Shown here piece by piece: positions 26,940 through 34,562 of a stretch of 47,080 nucleotides of DNA (position 1 is the first letter of the stretch; the number at the start of each line of letters is the position of its first letter). This DNA comes from an uncultured Desulfosporosinus sp. (GTDB taxonomy: Bacteria > Bacillota > Desulfitobacteriia > Desulfitobacteriales > Desulfitobacteriaceae), in assembly GCA_927405585.1 (NCBI GenBank), contig CAKMJS010000020.1, positions 1 to 47,080 of the forward strand, in the 5' to 3' direction. The notes under the pieces are model-generated. The model saw only the letters and a program-made list of their open reading frames with translations. It did no database searches and was not told the origin of the DNA. Position numbers and translations under genes: made by a program.

Positions 26940-27566
26940 GTGGATTACTCTGGGAATTATCCCGTTAACCCGAGCTTGATTCGTGGTTATAAGCCCCCTT
27001 TTCTAAATACCCGCTATTGCGCCCCTCCCTCCGCACCGATCCCTCCGATTAACCCGACGCTCAACCTAGGTTATTGGGAGCTGTTATCTCCAGCGCTTTT
27101 TGGGACAGCCGGTGCGCTTTTTCTGAGCCTTTTCTCGGACACTAAACACGTAACTGAACATTGTGGAGGAACTCTCTTAAAATTAACTATCATCGGCTAT
27201 GCTATTGTCGCTTCAGTCTCTGCCTCCTTTGCAATAACTAAAGTCTTGAAGGACTCTCGCCCTCCCTACGATCATTTAACTCTACCAATTTCAGGAGTTC
27301 TTGTCTCACTTATTCTACTTTTTGGTTCAGAGTACCTGCTGCTGTACAGATTATTTCCGTCTAGTTTTGAGGGGGAAGTCGGGGATGACTTTGGCACCCA
27401 GCTTTTCTCGTTTTTATATTTAAGTACAACAACGATTGCTACTGCGGGCTTAGGTGACATCCTGCCGAATGGTTTGACTGCGCGTGCTTTGGTCGCTATA
27501 GAAATAGCGTTTTATCTGTTCACCATGGCTACAGCAGTTCAACTCCTCCTTGCTCAAAACCATTAG
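26940..27566 (+). CDS. Small potassium-channel-like membrane protein with atypical filter
   Basis: A 208-aa membrane protein with a proline-rich N-terminus (residues 28-40) and four hydrophobic segments (about 48-66, 80-100, 114-136 and 182-204). A pore-loop-like segment before the last helix reads STTTIATAGLGDILPNG. Its position between two helices and the T-x-G-x-G-D pattern match the Ion_trans_2 pore. The filter is T168-A-G-L-G-D173 instead of the usual T-V-G-Y-G-D, so selectivity may differ. There is no RCK/TrkA domain. The GTG start follows AAAGGTGG. A hairpin GGGACAGTT/AACTGCCCC lies 8 bp after the stop. The gene is monocistronic. Confidence 0.72.
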   Translation: MDYSGNYPVNPSLIRGYKPPFLNTRYCAPPSAPIPPINPTLNLGYWELLSPALFGTAGALFLSLFSDTKHVTEHCGGTLLKLTIIGYAIVASVSASFAITKVLKDSRPPYDHLTLPISGVLVSLILLFGSEYLLLYRLFPSSFEGEVGDDFGTQLFSFLYLSTTTIATAGLGDILPNGLTARALVAIEIAFYLFTMATAVQLLLAQNH

Positions 27567-27711
27567 CCATAAGGGACAGTTTACCAACTGCCCCTACTTA
27601 CATATTTCATGTATTATGAATTCATTTCGAATTTCTCTTTTATTATTCTCTAAAAGAAGTATTATTATATAACACGCACTTTTTTTATATAAATTAAGGA
27701 GGTTACTTAAA

Positions 27712-29352
27712 ATGTTTCAATGGCCAAAAACAAATGATGTCTTAGGAACCGTAAACCGCGGAAACCCAAGTGAATCAGGTCTTTGTACCTTGTGCCGCGC
27801 TGATTGCCAGGGAAAGTGTGAAAACTGGATGTCCAGCCTTAAAGGCAGAAAAATGCTTTATCCTCGAGATTTCGGCTTAGTCACTGCTGGTAGTGGCAAT
27901 ACCACTCATGTTGGCGTTAACTATAACTCACTTCGGGTTCAAGGCTTTAATTACGGGGCAAATGGGTTGCCCGGTGCATTGACTAAGAGTGCCGATGATT
28001 GCATCTTCCCTAATGTTAGCACTGAAACTGAATTTGGCGGCCAAATTAAAACCAAGGTCAGAGTGCCCATGATGACAGGTGCCTTGGGTTCAACTTTTAT
28101 TGCTGCAAAATACTGGGATTCCTTTGCCATTGGTGCTGCATTAGTTGGCTTCCCTATTGTTGTCGGTGAAAACGTCGTTGGAGTTGATAAAGAGTCTGTT
28201 CTGAAAAACGGGAAAATCGCAAAAGCTCCAGAACTAGACCGTCGAATTCAAACGTATCTCAAGTATTATGATGGCTATGGTGCCATTATCGTCCAAATGA
28301 ATGTTGAAGATACTCGTAATGGTGTTGCTGAATACATTATCGAAAAATACGGCAATGATGTCATCTTGGAATTAAAGTGGGGACAAGGGGCTAAAGATAT
28401 CGGGGGAGAAATCCAGGTTACTGACTTAGATTACGCTCTTTTCCTACAAGATAGAGGGTATGTGGTTGACCCTGATCCGAGCAAACCGGCCGTGCAGGCA
28501 GCCTTCAAAAACGGTGCTCTGAAATCATTCGCGCGCCACAGCCGCCTTGGTTATACGGATCTTTCCAATTACGATGAGGTCCGAGCAGATTTCATGAAAT
28601 CAGTAGACTATCTGAGAGGTTTAGGTTACAAACGTATATCATTAAAAACGGGTTCTTACGGTATGGAAGCGTTAGCTGCCTCCATTAAACTCGCCACTGA
28701 CGCTCATCTCGATTTATTAACGATTGACGGTTCAGGTGGCGGCACGGGTATGAGCCCATGGAACATGATGGAAACCTGGGGTGTTCCTTCCCTCCTTCTG
28801 CATGCCAAAGCCCATCAATATGCCAGTATTTTAGCAGCCAAAGGACATAAAGTGGTTGATATGGCCTTTGCTGGTGGATTAGCCAGAGAGGATCATATCT
28901 TTAAAGCCTTATCTTTAGGCGCACCCTTCACGAAGTTAGTGTGTATGGGAAGAGGCATGATGATCCCGGCGTTTGTCGGAGCTAATATCGAGGGGGCTCT
29001 TAACCCGGAACGCAAAGATCTATTGAGCGGTAATTGGGATACCCTACCGAAGAGCGTACTAGAACACGGTTCAAAAGCAGAAGAAATTTTTGCAGGCTAT
29101 TATGACATTCAAAACAAGATCGGCGCAGATGCCATGAAGAACATCCCCTACGGTGCGATTGCTGTCTGGACTTTAGCCGATAAACTTGCCGGTGGACTTC
29201 AACAGTTTATGGCAGGCGCTCGCAAGTTCTCACTTAGCCAAATTGCTCGAACGGATATTTCCTCAGCTAATCGCGAAACGGAACTCGAAACGGGTGTCCC
29301 CTTTATCACAGATTTCCAAGATGAGTTTGCCAAGAAGATTTTGAATAGTTAG
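27712..29352 (+). CDS. FMN-binding glutamate-synthase-family protein
   Basis: A 546-aa protein with the TIM-barrel domain of the GltB FMN region: VRVPMMTGALGS, a nucleotide/phosphate region LTIDGSGGGTGMSPWNMME and FAGGLAREDHIFKALSLGA. Residues 25-36 hold an unusual C-x2-C-x3-C-x3-C motif. The C-x5-C-x4-C iron-sulfur motif that normally follows the FMN domain is absent; the only late cysteine is in KLVCMGRG. There is no glutaminase domain, so classical glutamate synthase activity is uncertain. It could be a stand-alone oxidoreductase using ammonia or another substrate. The nearby PII and Amt genes make a nitrogen role plausible. The ATG is preceded by AAGGAGG. Confidence 0.83.
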   Translation: MFQWPKTNDVLGTVNRGNPSESGLCTLCRADCQGKCENWMSSLKGRKMLYPRDFGLVTAGSGNTTHVGVNYNSLRVQGFNYGANGLPGALTKSADDCIFPNVSTETEFGGQIKTKVRVPMMTGALGSTFIAAKYWDSFAIGAALVGFPIVVGENVVGVDKESVLKNGKIAKAPELDRRIQTYLKYYDGYGAIIVQMNVEDTRNGVAEYIIEKYGNDVILELKWGQGAKDIGGEIQVTDLDYALFLQDRGYVVDPDPSKPAVQAAFKNGALKSFARHSRLGYTDLSNYDEVRADFMKSVDYLRGLGYKRISLKTGSYGMEALAASIKLATDAHLDLLTIDGSGGGTGMSPWNMMETWGVPSLLLHAKAHQYASILAAKGHKVVDMAFAGGLAREDHIFKALSLGAPFTKLVCMGRGMMIPAFVGANIEGALNPERKDLLSGNWDTLPKSVLEHGSKAEEIFAGYYDIQNKIGADAMKNIPYGAIAVWTLADKLAGGLQQFMAGARKFSLSQIARTDISSANRETELETGVPFITDFQDEFAKKILNS

Positions 29353-29385
29353 CCCTTAATCCATAGCCTTAGAGGTATAAGTACA

Positions 29386-29428
29386 AAAGGGGATGTGTCG
29401 AAACATAAAGTTTCTCTACATCCCCTTT
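29386..29428. terminator. Bidirectional terminator between convergent genes
   Basis: The stem AAAGGGGATGT (29386-29396) / ACATCCCCTTT (29418-29428) lies between the glutamate-synthase-like gene (plus) and the small sporulation-type gene (minus). The T-run is clearest in the minus direction. Confidence 0.82.
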
Positions 29429-29446
29429 CCGTGTTAGATCTTTTAT

Positions 29447-29572
29447 TTAGAAGATAACAGCCAAAGCAATTAAGATTAATATTGCAACCGCAATAATCGC
29501 TGCCCCTACACCAGTAGCAACGGGAGCAACAGGAGCAACGCGACAGCAGCAAGCACCGCCATATCCGTACAT
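29447..29572 (-). CDS. Tiny YjcZ-like sporulation peptide
   Basis: A 41-codon gene read from sequence: MYGYGGACCCRVAPVAPVAT, then a hydrophobic tail (GVGAAIIAVAILILIALAVI) and Phe. The Gly/Tyr/Cys start followed by one C-terminal membrane helix is the hallmark of YjcZ/YhjR-type small proteins found in spore coats or forespore membranes. GGAGG lies 7 bases before the ATG. A terminator follows. A paralogue is next to it at 29625-29735. Function is unknown even in the family. The CCC cysteine run is unusual. Confidence 0.82.
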   Translation of the reverse strand: MYGYGGACCCRVAPVAPVATGVGAAIIAVAILILIALAVIF

Positions 29573-29624
29573 ATTGTCTTACCTCCTTCAAATTTAGGTT
29601 ATTGAACGCGAGCGGCTAAGAGTT

Positions 29625-29735
29625 TTAGAATACGATACCCAATGCAATGAGAAGCAAAATTATTACGACAACAATTGCGATACCAGTCCCTACACCACCG
29701 CAACCAGCTAAACCAGGTCCACCAGCTCCGAGCAT
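29625..29735 (-). CDS. Tiny YjcZ-like sporulation peptide (paralogue)
   Basis: A 36-codon gene: MLGAGGPGLAGCGGVGTG followed by the hydrophobic helix IAIVVVIILLLIALGIVF. It has the same Gly-rich start, length class and terminal helix ending in VF as the product of 29447-29572, so the pair is a tandem duplication. A G-rich ribosome site (AAAGGGGG) precedes the ATG. Probably expressed during sporulation, by family analogy. Confidence 0.8.
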   Translation of the reverse strand: MLGAGGPGLAGCGGVGTGIAIVVVIILLLIALGIVF

Positions 29736-29830
29736 TTTGAATCCCCCTTTCATCGTTTGTACATCATACGCTTAGCTAAAATCATTTGTTCCATAAATTA
29801 CCAAAACTTGTATAATTTTTATCCTATCGT

Positions 29831-29923
29831 GAGACTCCCACTTCTACAAGTGGGAGTGGTACCCCGTGCTCCGCTTCGGTCCCACCGAAGTCTCGATGTT
29901 CAACTTTAGTTGAACGAGTTCAC
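29831..29923. repeat. Short hairpin repeat, IS200/IS605-end-like
   Basis: The hairpin ACTCCCACTT (29834-29843) / AAGTGGGAGT (29848-29857) is followed by a second hairpin near CTTCGGT/ACCGAAG and by the palindromic GTTCAACTTTAGTTGAAC (29898-29915). The first and last parts match the repeat at 26721-26870. Confidence 0.55.
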
Positions 29924-29980
29924 TGGCCAAACTTCTGTCTCTAGCAATTGTCTGGCAGTTTTTTCTCTGTAAAAATTATG

Positions 29981-30018
29981 AGAGTCCATTACCCCTTGCG
30001 TGAGGGATAACGGACTCT
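29981..30018 (-). terminator. Terminator of the amt-PII operon
   Basis: The stem AGAGTCC...GGACTCT, extended by imperfect pairing of ATTACCCCTTG with GAGGGATAAC, lies about 27 bp after the PII gene stop on the minus strand. A T-rich stretch follows (ATAATTTTTA). Confidence 0.75.
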
Positions 30019-30044
30019 CTGCTTATGATATTTTGCCCATAAAC

Positions 30045-30383
30045 TTATAGCGCTTGCTCTCCGGTAGCTCCGGTTCTTATGGTAAAGGCATTTTCAACGG
30101 CGGACACAAAAATCTTTCCGTCTCCAATTTCCCCGGTTCGGGCTTCTGTGGTGATGATCTGGATGATCTCTTCCACGAATTTATCCATAACGATGACTTC
30201 GATCTTCACCTTGGGAATAAGATGGACTGTATACTCCACACCCCGATAGATCTGGGTGTTCCCCTTTTGTTTACCGCACCCGATTACTTGGGTCACTGTC
30301 AAACCGTTGACACCGTGATTGCTCAGCGCATCTTTTACGCTGTCTAGCTTTCCAGGACGGATAATCGCCTCAATTTTCTTCAA
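30045..30383 (-). CDS. glnK: Nitrogen regulatory protein PII
   Basis: A 112-aa PII signal protein. The T-loop is complete (QIYRGVEYTVHLIPK), with Tyr51, the residue uridylylated in enterics. The C-terminal ATP/2-oxoglutarate segment TGEIGDGKIFV is present. It senses nitrogen status and blocks the ammonium transporter when nitrogen is plentiful. It lies 34 bp downstream of amt, the standard amt-glnK pair. The start is TTG, supported by AAAGGAG about 9 bases upstream. Whether Tyr51 is modified in this organism is unknown. Confidence 0.92.
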   Translation of the reverse strand: MKKIEAIIRPGKLDSVKDALSNHGVNGLTVTQVIGCGKQKGNTQIYRGVEYTVHLIPKVKIEVIVMDKFVEEIIQIITTEARTGEIGDGKIFVSAVENAFTIRTGATGEQAL

Positions 30384-30417
30384 ACTAAATCACTCCTTTT
30401 GTCTTTACTCACATAGC

Positions 30418-31647
30418 TCAAACGAATTCCGAATAAGCTCTTTCTCCGTGCAACGATAGATCTAAACCATTTGATTCCTGTTCCTCACTAACGCGAAGTT
30501 TCATGACGAGAGCAATCAGTTTCAAAATAATGAACGTTGCTGCCACGGTAAACATTACCGTGATCCCAACACTCATTGCCTGTATTCCCAAGAGTGATGA
30601 ATTCCCATAGATCAAGCCGTCTGCTCCGGCTGGGTTAATGGACGTGGTGGCAAATATTCCTGTTGCCAAGGCTCCCCAAGTTCCACCAATTCCGTGGCAT
30701 CCAAAAGCGTCCAGGGCATCGTCATAACCGAATTTCGCTTTGATCACGCTAATTGCTAAATAACAAACCGCACCACCAACCAAACCGATTACTATGGAGG
30801 AGAGCGGAGTTACAAAGCCTGCACCAGGGGTAATGGCTACTAATCCGGCCACTGCACCGCTGGCTGCCCCGAGCATGGTGGATTTTCCTCTGTGTAAGCG
30901 CTCCACAACTACCCAGGAAATTGCTGCAGCAGCTGCGGCAGTGTTTGTATTGACAAAGGCCATTGCCGCTAAGCCGTTAGCACCCAAGGAACTACCTGCA
31001 TTAAATCCAAACCAGCCAAACCAGAGAAGACCTGCTCCTAAAACGGTCATCGGCACGTGATGCGGGGCCATGGAGTCTTTACCGAATCCATTACGTTTTC
31101 CAAGTACTAAGGCCGCTATCAAGGCCGAGTAACCCGAACTAATATGCACCACATTCCCTCCTGCAAAGTCCAACGCACCCAGTTCTCTAAGAAAGCCACC
31201 AACACCCCAAACCCAATGGGCCAATGGATCGTAAACAAAGGTCGCCCACAACAGCATGAAGACAATAAAGGCTGGAAAACGCATTCGTTCTGCGATAGAA
31301 CCACTAATTAAAGCGGGAGTGATGACGGCAAACATCATTTGAAATCCCATAAATAGAATTGCGGGTATGGTTCCTGCATAATCAGGGTTGGGCTCCATGC
31401 CAACTCCCTTTAACCCCAGCCAGTCTAAGCCTCCAATTAAACCGTAATGATCTGGCCCAAAGGCCAACGTAAATCCCACCAAAATCCATTGTAAAGACAT
31501 TATACCAATGATTATCCAACTATGCATCAAAGTACTGAGAACATTCTTTTTACGTACCATACCACCATAAAAAAGTGCTAAACCGGGGGTCATGAGAAAA
31601 ACCAGTGCTGTACAAATCATTATAAATCCTGTATCACCTGTATCCAT
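30418..31647 (-). CDS. amt: Ammonium transporter
   Basis: A 409-aa Amt/Rh-family membrane channel for ammonium with eleven predicted helices. Standard blocks are seen: GLALFYGGMVRKKN in the first helix, FDYAGTIP-like and VHISSGYSAL in the centre with the first pore histidine region, and DALDAFGCHGIGGTWGALATG near the C-terminus. The C-terminal cytoplasmic tail LHGERAYSEF is the part that PII-type regulators read. There is no cleavable signal peptide beyond the first helix. The ATG follows GAGGAGG. It is the first gene of a two-gene unit with the PII gene. A long hairpin leader or upstream terminator lies at 31679-31778. Confidence 0.95.
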   Translation of the reverse strand: MDTGDTGFIMICTALVFLMTPGLALFYGGMVRKKNVLSTLMHSWIIIGIMSLQWILVGFTLAFGPDHYGLIGGLDWLGLKGVGMEPNPDYAGTIPAILFMGFQMMFAVITPALISGSIAERMRFPAFIVFMLLWATFVYDPLAHWVWGVGGFLRELGALDFAGGNVVHISSGYSALIAALVLGKRNGFGKDSMAPHHVPMTVLGAGLLWFGWFGFNAGSSLGANGLAAMAFVNTNTAAAAAAISWVVVERLHRGKSTMLGAASGAVAGLVAITPGAGFVTPLSSIVIGLVGGAVCYLAISVIKAKFGYDDALDAFGCHGIGGTWGALATGIFATTSINPAGADGLIYGNSSLLGIQAMSVGITVMFTVAATFIILKLIALVMKLRVSEEQESNGLDLSLHGERAYSEFV

Positions 31648-31678
31648 ATTCTTTCCTCCTCATTTGTGTTACTGCAAA

Positions 31679-31778
31679 CTCGGTTAGCGCCGGCGTTCGC
31701 AAAAAAAATGGCGCTTTGAGCTACTCTTGCGAGTATCCTCAAAGCGCCATTGCTTTGCGAAATATTTTCCTAACCGAG
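31679..31778 (-). terminator. Nested long hairpin upstream of amt (terminator or leader)
   Basis: Three nested arms: CTCGGTTAG (31679-31687) with CTAACCGAG (31770-31778), TTCGCAAA with TTTGCGAA, and ATGGCGCTTTGAG (31708-31720) with its complement (31738-31750). On the minus strand the inner stem is followed by eight T residues, a textbook intrinsic terminator. It could end the DUF445 operon or attenuate amt. Confidence 0.75.
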
Positions 31779-31871
31779 ACTTGTTTCGGCTGTGCACACC
31801 TTATGTTTGAGATTCTAGCAGGATATGTTCTAACATGCAATACTTTTTTCGAATGAATCCTGTATACGTGA

Positions 31872-31912
31872 CGCGATGCGCGATGCGCGATGCACGAAGC
31901 TCGATGCTCGAA
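31872..31912. repeat. Seven-base tandem repeat (GCGATGC-like)
   Basis: About six imperfect units of CGCGATG drifting to CTCGATG/CACGAAG, immediately after the 3' end of the DUF445 gene at 31929. Confidence 0.6.
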
Positions 31913-31928
31913 CCTAGACTTAGTGTTA

Positions 31929-33236
31929 TCATCGGATATAGTTCAATAACGTAGGCACGATCGGGTCATAGACATATTCTAAGAATAAGAACAAGAACAA
32001 CCCAACAATCCCACCGATCATCGATCCATTAATCCGGATCCACTGGAGGTCGTTCCCTGCCTTCTCATCCACAAATCGATTGAGATCCTGATCCGTGTAC
32101 GCAGCTAGGGTCTCCCTAACCATACCACCGATCAGATCATGCTCATTCTGAATCACTTGGCATAGGGTATCCACGAAGAACGCATTGAGCCTTGCCTTAA
32201 ATTCGGAGTTATGCTGTACAAAAAGCCAGTATTTTTCTACAACCGGATAAATCGCACGATACAAGACACTTGGATCCGCTGGAGTAGACGGAGATCTGGC
32301 CACTTTCAGGGCTTCCCCAAGAACTGCTTCCAAAAATCTGCTCAACAAGACATCGTTCAATACGTCGTCTTTCCATTGCTCTATATGAGAGTTAAACCGG
32401 GTATCGAACTCTAATTTTACTACCCTGTTAAGAAGGATATCCTTTAGGCTTATCCGCAAAGGATCTAAGGGATCTCTTAACTTTCGTAAGGTTAAGAGTA
32501 ACTCCACTTGCAAGGCATCGGCGGCTTCGTCGAGGTTTAATCCATCTGACATTTCCACAAATCCCATCAAAGTGCGAAATATTGACCCCCCATTGCTTAC
32601 TTTTTCTTCTTTTAGTTCCTCTAGGTAACTAAGAATAGCGTTGCGGGTTTCCCCATCAGCTGCTTTGTCCCAGAGTCCTTCAGCTAAGCGATCTAGTCCT
32701 TGATCGATATATCCATGTTCTAACGCCCACCCACTGACACCCTGCACCCTTGGCGCTAAGTTCCAGGTCTTCGCCGTACGACGAATAAACATAGCTAGCT
32801 TTTCTGCCAGTTGGACCGGTTCCTGTTTTTCTGCATATCGCCGCAGGTAGGTCAAAATCGTATCCGTTAGGTAAACTGAGCCGCCTACTTTCTCCACCCT
32901 CAGAAGGAGTCCTTCAATAAGTGGAATCCTCTCGATTTTCTTACGTAAAATATTCACGTTCAGCAGCTCTGTTTGAACGATTGTCGCGACAGCTTCGATC
33001 ACCTTTTCGCGGTTTCGAGGGATTAGGGCAGTATGATAGCCCCAACCCAAGGGCTTTCTAAAAATCGCGGTTACCGCAAACCAATCGGCAATTCCCCCTA
33101 CTAAGGCAGCTTCTGAGACAAAAAACAGCAGTCTGATTCCAAAGTGACCTGGGTAGAAATACTTTAACACTGCAGCACCTAAGAAAAAGAGGAAAACTGC
33201 AGCTAGGATAATATTAGCCTTTCTATGATAATTCAT
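31929..33236 (-). CDS. DUF445 membrane protein
   Basis: A 435-aa protein of the DUF445 (YheB-like) family. It has an N-terminal pair of hydrophobic segments around GGIADWFAVTAIFRKPLGWGYHTALIPRNREKV. A long helical domain follows, then the C-terminal family block NDLQWIRINGSMIGGIVGLFLFLF with a last membrane helix. The ADWFAV-alFRrPLG and NDLQ-IRiNGs-vGG motifs are family hallmarks. Biochemical function is unknown. The start overlaps the stop of the upstream paralogue by four bases (ATGA), so they are translationally coupled. Confidence 0.88.
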   Translation of the reverse strand: MNYHRKANIILAAVFLFFLGAAVLKYFYPGHFGIRLLFFVSEAALVGGIADWFAVTAIFRKPLGWGYHTALIPRNREKVIEAVATIVQTELLNVNILRKKIERIPLIEGLLLRVEKVGGSVYLTDTILTYLRRYAEKQEPVQLAEKLAMFIRRTAKTWNLAPRVQGVSGWALEHGYIDQGLDRLAEGLWDKAADGETRNAILSYLEELKEEKVSNGGSIFRTLMGFVEMSDGLNLDEAADALQVELLLTLRKLRDPLDPLRISLKDILLNRVVKLEFDTRFNSHIEQWKDDVLNDVLLSRFLEAVLGEALKVARSPSTPADPSVLYRAIYPVVEKYWLFVQHNSEFKARLNAFFVDTLCQVIQNEHDLIGGMVRETLAAYTDQDLNRFVDEKAGNDLQWIRINGSMIGGIVGLFLFLFLEYVYDPIVPTLLNYIR

Positions 33237-34480
33237 GTTAACACCATCCCTAGCACATAGATCAACATTCCCGCCAGACCTCCAACGACCGAACCGTTAA
33301 TTCGGATCATTTGCAGGTCATTTCCCGCTTTGTCTTCAATTAATCCGACGAGTTTATCATCTGTCAGAGGGTCCAAACCTTCACGAACTAAGCGTCCAAT
33401 GGCATCGTGGTGGAATCCTATTTGTTTTTCAAGGAGAAGCTTGACCGTTTCATCCACTTTCAATCTGAGGGAAGCATTACGCTCTAATACTTCAAGGTAC
33501 TCATCCCAATGGTTAGGCAAATCCTCTATCAAGCGTTCAATAACAGAGGGTGTTTTTTTCGAGCCTGTCCTCGTGAAAGCCATAGTTTCATATTTTGTTG
33601 CTGATTTTATTGGGTTCCTATTGAAGATATCAAGTAAAAACTGATTGACACTTCCTTGAAGCGAGGGTTTTGTCTTAAGTTCTAACACAAAGCGAAGCAG
33701 AGAATCCTTAAGCCATCGCTCAACTGAACCGTCTTCTAGTGCTGTTTTGACCTTATCTTGAAGCCCATGTGCTAGAACAGCGGGTGCTGGAAGAAACTTT
33801 ATGACCATTTTACGCGTGGGATTGCTGTCACCATACCTTATTAGGGCTGCTTCCATCATATTCATTAAGGCAACCTTAACCTCAGGTTGCTCAACATATT
33901 CATTGACTGCCCGGCAAATAACCTTTAAAACCTGATCAACATCTCCATGGTCTAATGAGAATTCGATGACTTCCGCCAGAGTTTGTGAAAGCTTCAAGGT
34001 AGCCAAGTTTTCTTGGAGTAAGCCCTGAAGAATTCGAGTGAATTCTCCTTGCTCCGTATTTCTATCGATATCCTCTGCAAGATTGGTTAGTAAAGTGCTA
34101 ACGGAAAGCTTAACCTCCTGCTTGCCCAAGATTCGAAGGAGCACGCCTGAAAAGTCCCAAGCGGATAATTTGCGCCTGAGTACGTCTTGCGATAGTAATT
34201 CATTCTGAACCATGCCCGCCAAAGCTGCAAAAATCCGCTCTCGGTTCTGTGGAATTATCTCAGTGCGAATTACTTTGCCCGGTCGGATCCCCAACGGACG
34301 ACGAAAAAGCGCTGTCACTGCAAACCAATCAGCTAGCCCCCCGATCATACCCGCGATACATCCACTAGAGATGAGCCCGCCAACAAAACTCGCATGAAAC
34401 GGATAACTGAGCAAAAAACCAAGGGTAATTCCACCTAGAGTGTAGTTAGCCAAGCGAGTATTATTTATAGTTTTCGTCAT
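33233..34480 (-). CDS. DUF445 membrane protein (paralogue)
   Basis: A 415-aa DUF445 protein, sharing with its neighbour the N-terminal block GGLADWFAVTALFRRPLGIRPGKVI and the C-terminal block NDLQMIRINGSVVGGLAGMLIY. The middle is helical and diverged. The two products may form a hetero-oligomer, as suggested by the ATGA overlap. The ATG at 34480 is preferred over the GTG at 34492 because AGGTGG lies 9 bases before it. Function unknown. Confidence 0.87.
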   Translation of the reverse strand: MTKTINNTRLANYTLGGITLGFLLSYPFHASFVGGLISSGCIAGMIGGLADWFAVTALFRRPLGIRPGKVIRTEIIPQNRERIFAALAGMVQNELLSQDVLRRKLSAWDFSGVLLRILGKQEVKLSVSTLLTNLAEDIDRNTEQGEFTRILQGLLQENLATLKLSQTLAEVIEFSLDHGDVDQVLKVICRAVNEYVEQPEVKVALMNMMEAALIRYGDSNPTRKMVIKFLPAPAVLAHGLQDKVKTALEDGSVERWLKDSLLRFVLELKTKPSLQGSVNQFLLDIFNRNPIKSATKYETMAFTRTGSKKTPSVIERLIEDLPNHWDEYLEVLERNASLRLKVDETVKLLLEKQIGFHHDAIGRLVREGLDPLTDDKLVGLIEDKAGNDLQMIRINGSVVGGLAGMLIYVLGMVLT

Positions 34481-34562
34481 AATTTTTTCCACCTACAACC
34501 TTAATTAAATATTCCCATGGATCGCAACACTTTCCCTCCCTATTCTAGTCTATTTTTCGTTC

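Noticed and set aside
29349-29591. 80-residue frame on the minus strand
   Set aside because: It is a shifted frame of the 41-codon sporulation-type gene at 29447-29572, which has the ribosome site and the family pattern.
31679-31778. Known riboswitch in front of amt
   Set aside because: The stem-dominated structure and T8 run fit a terminator; I recognise no conserved ligand-binding core.
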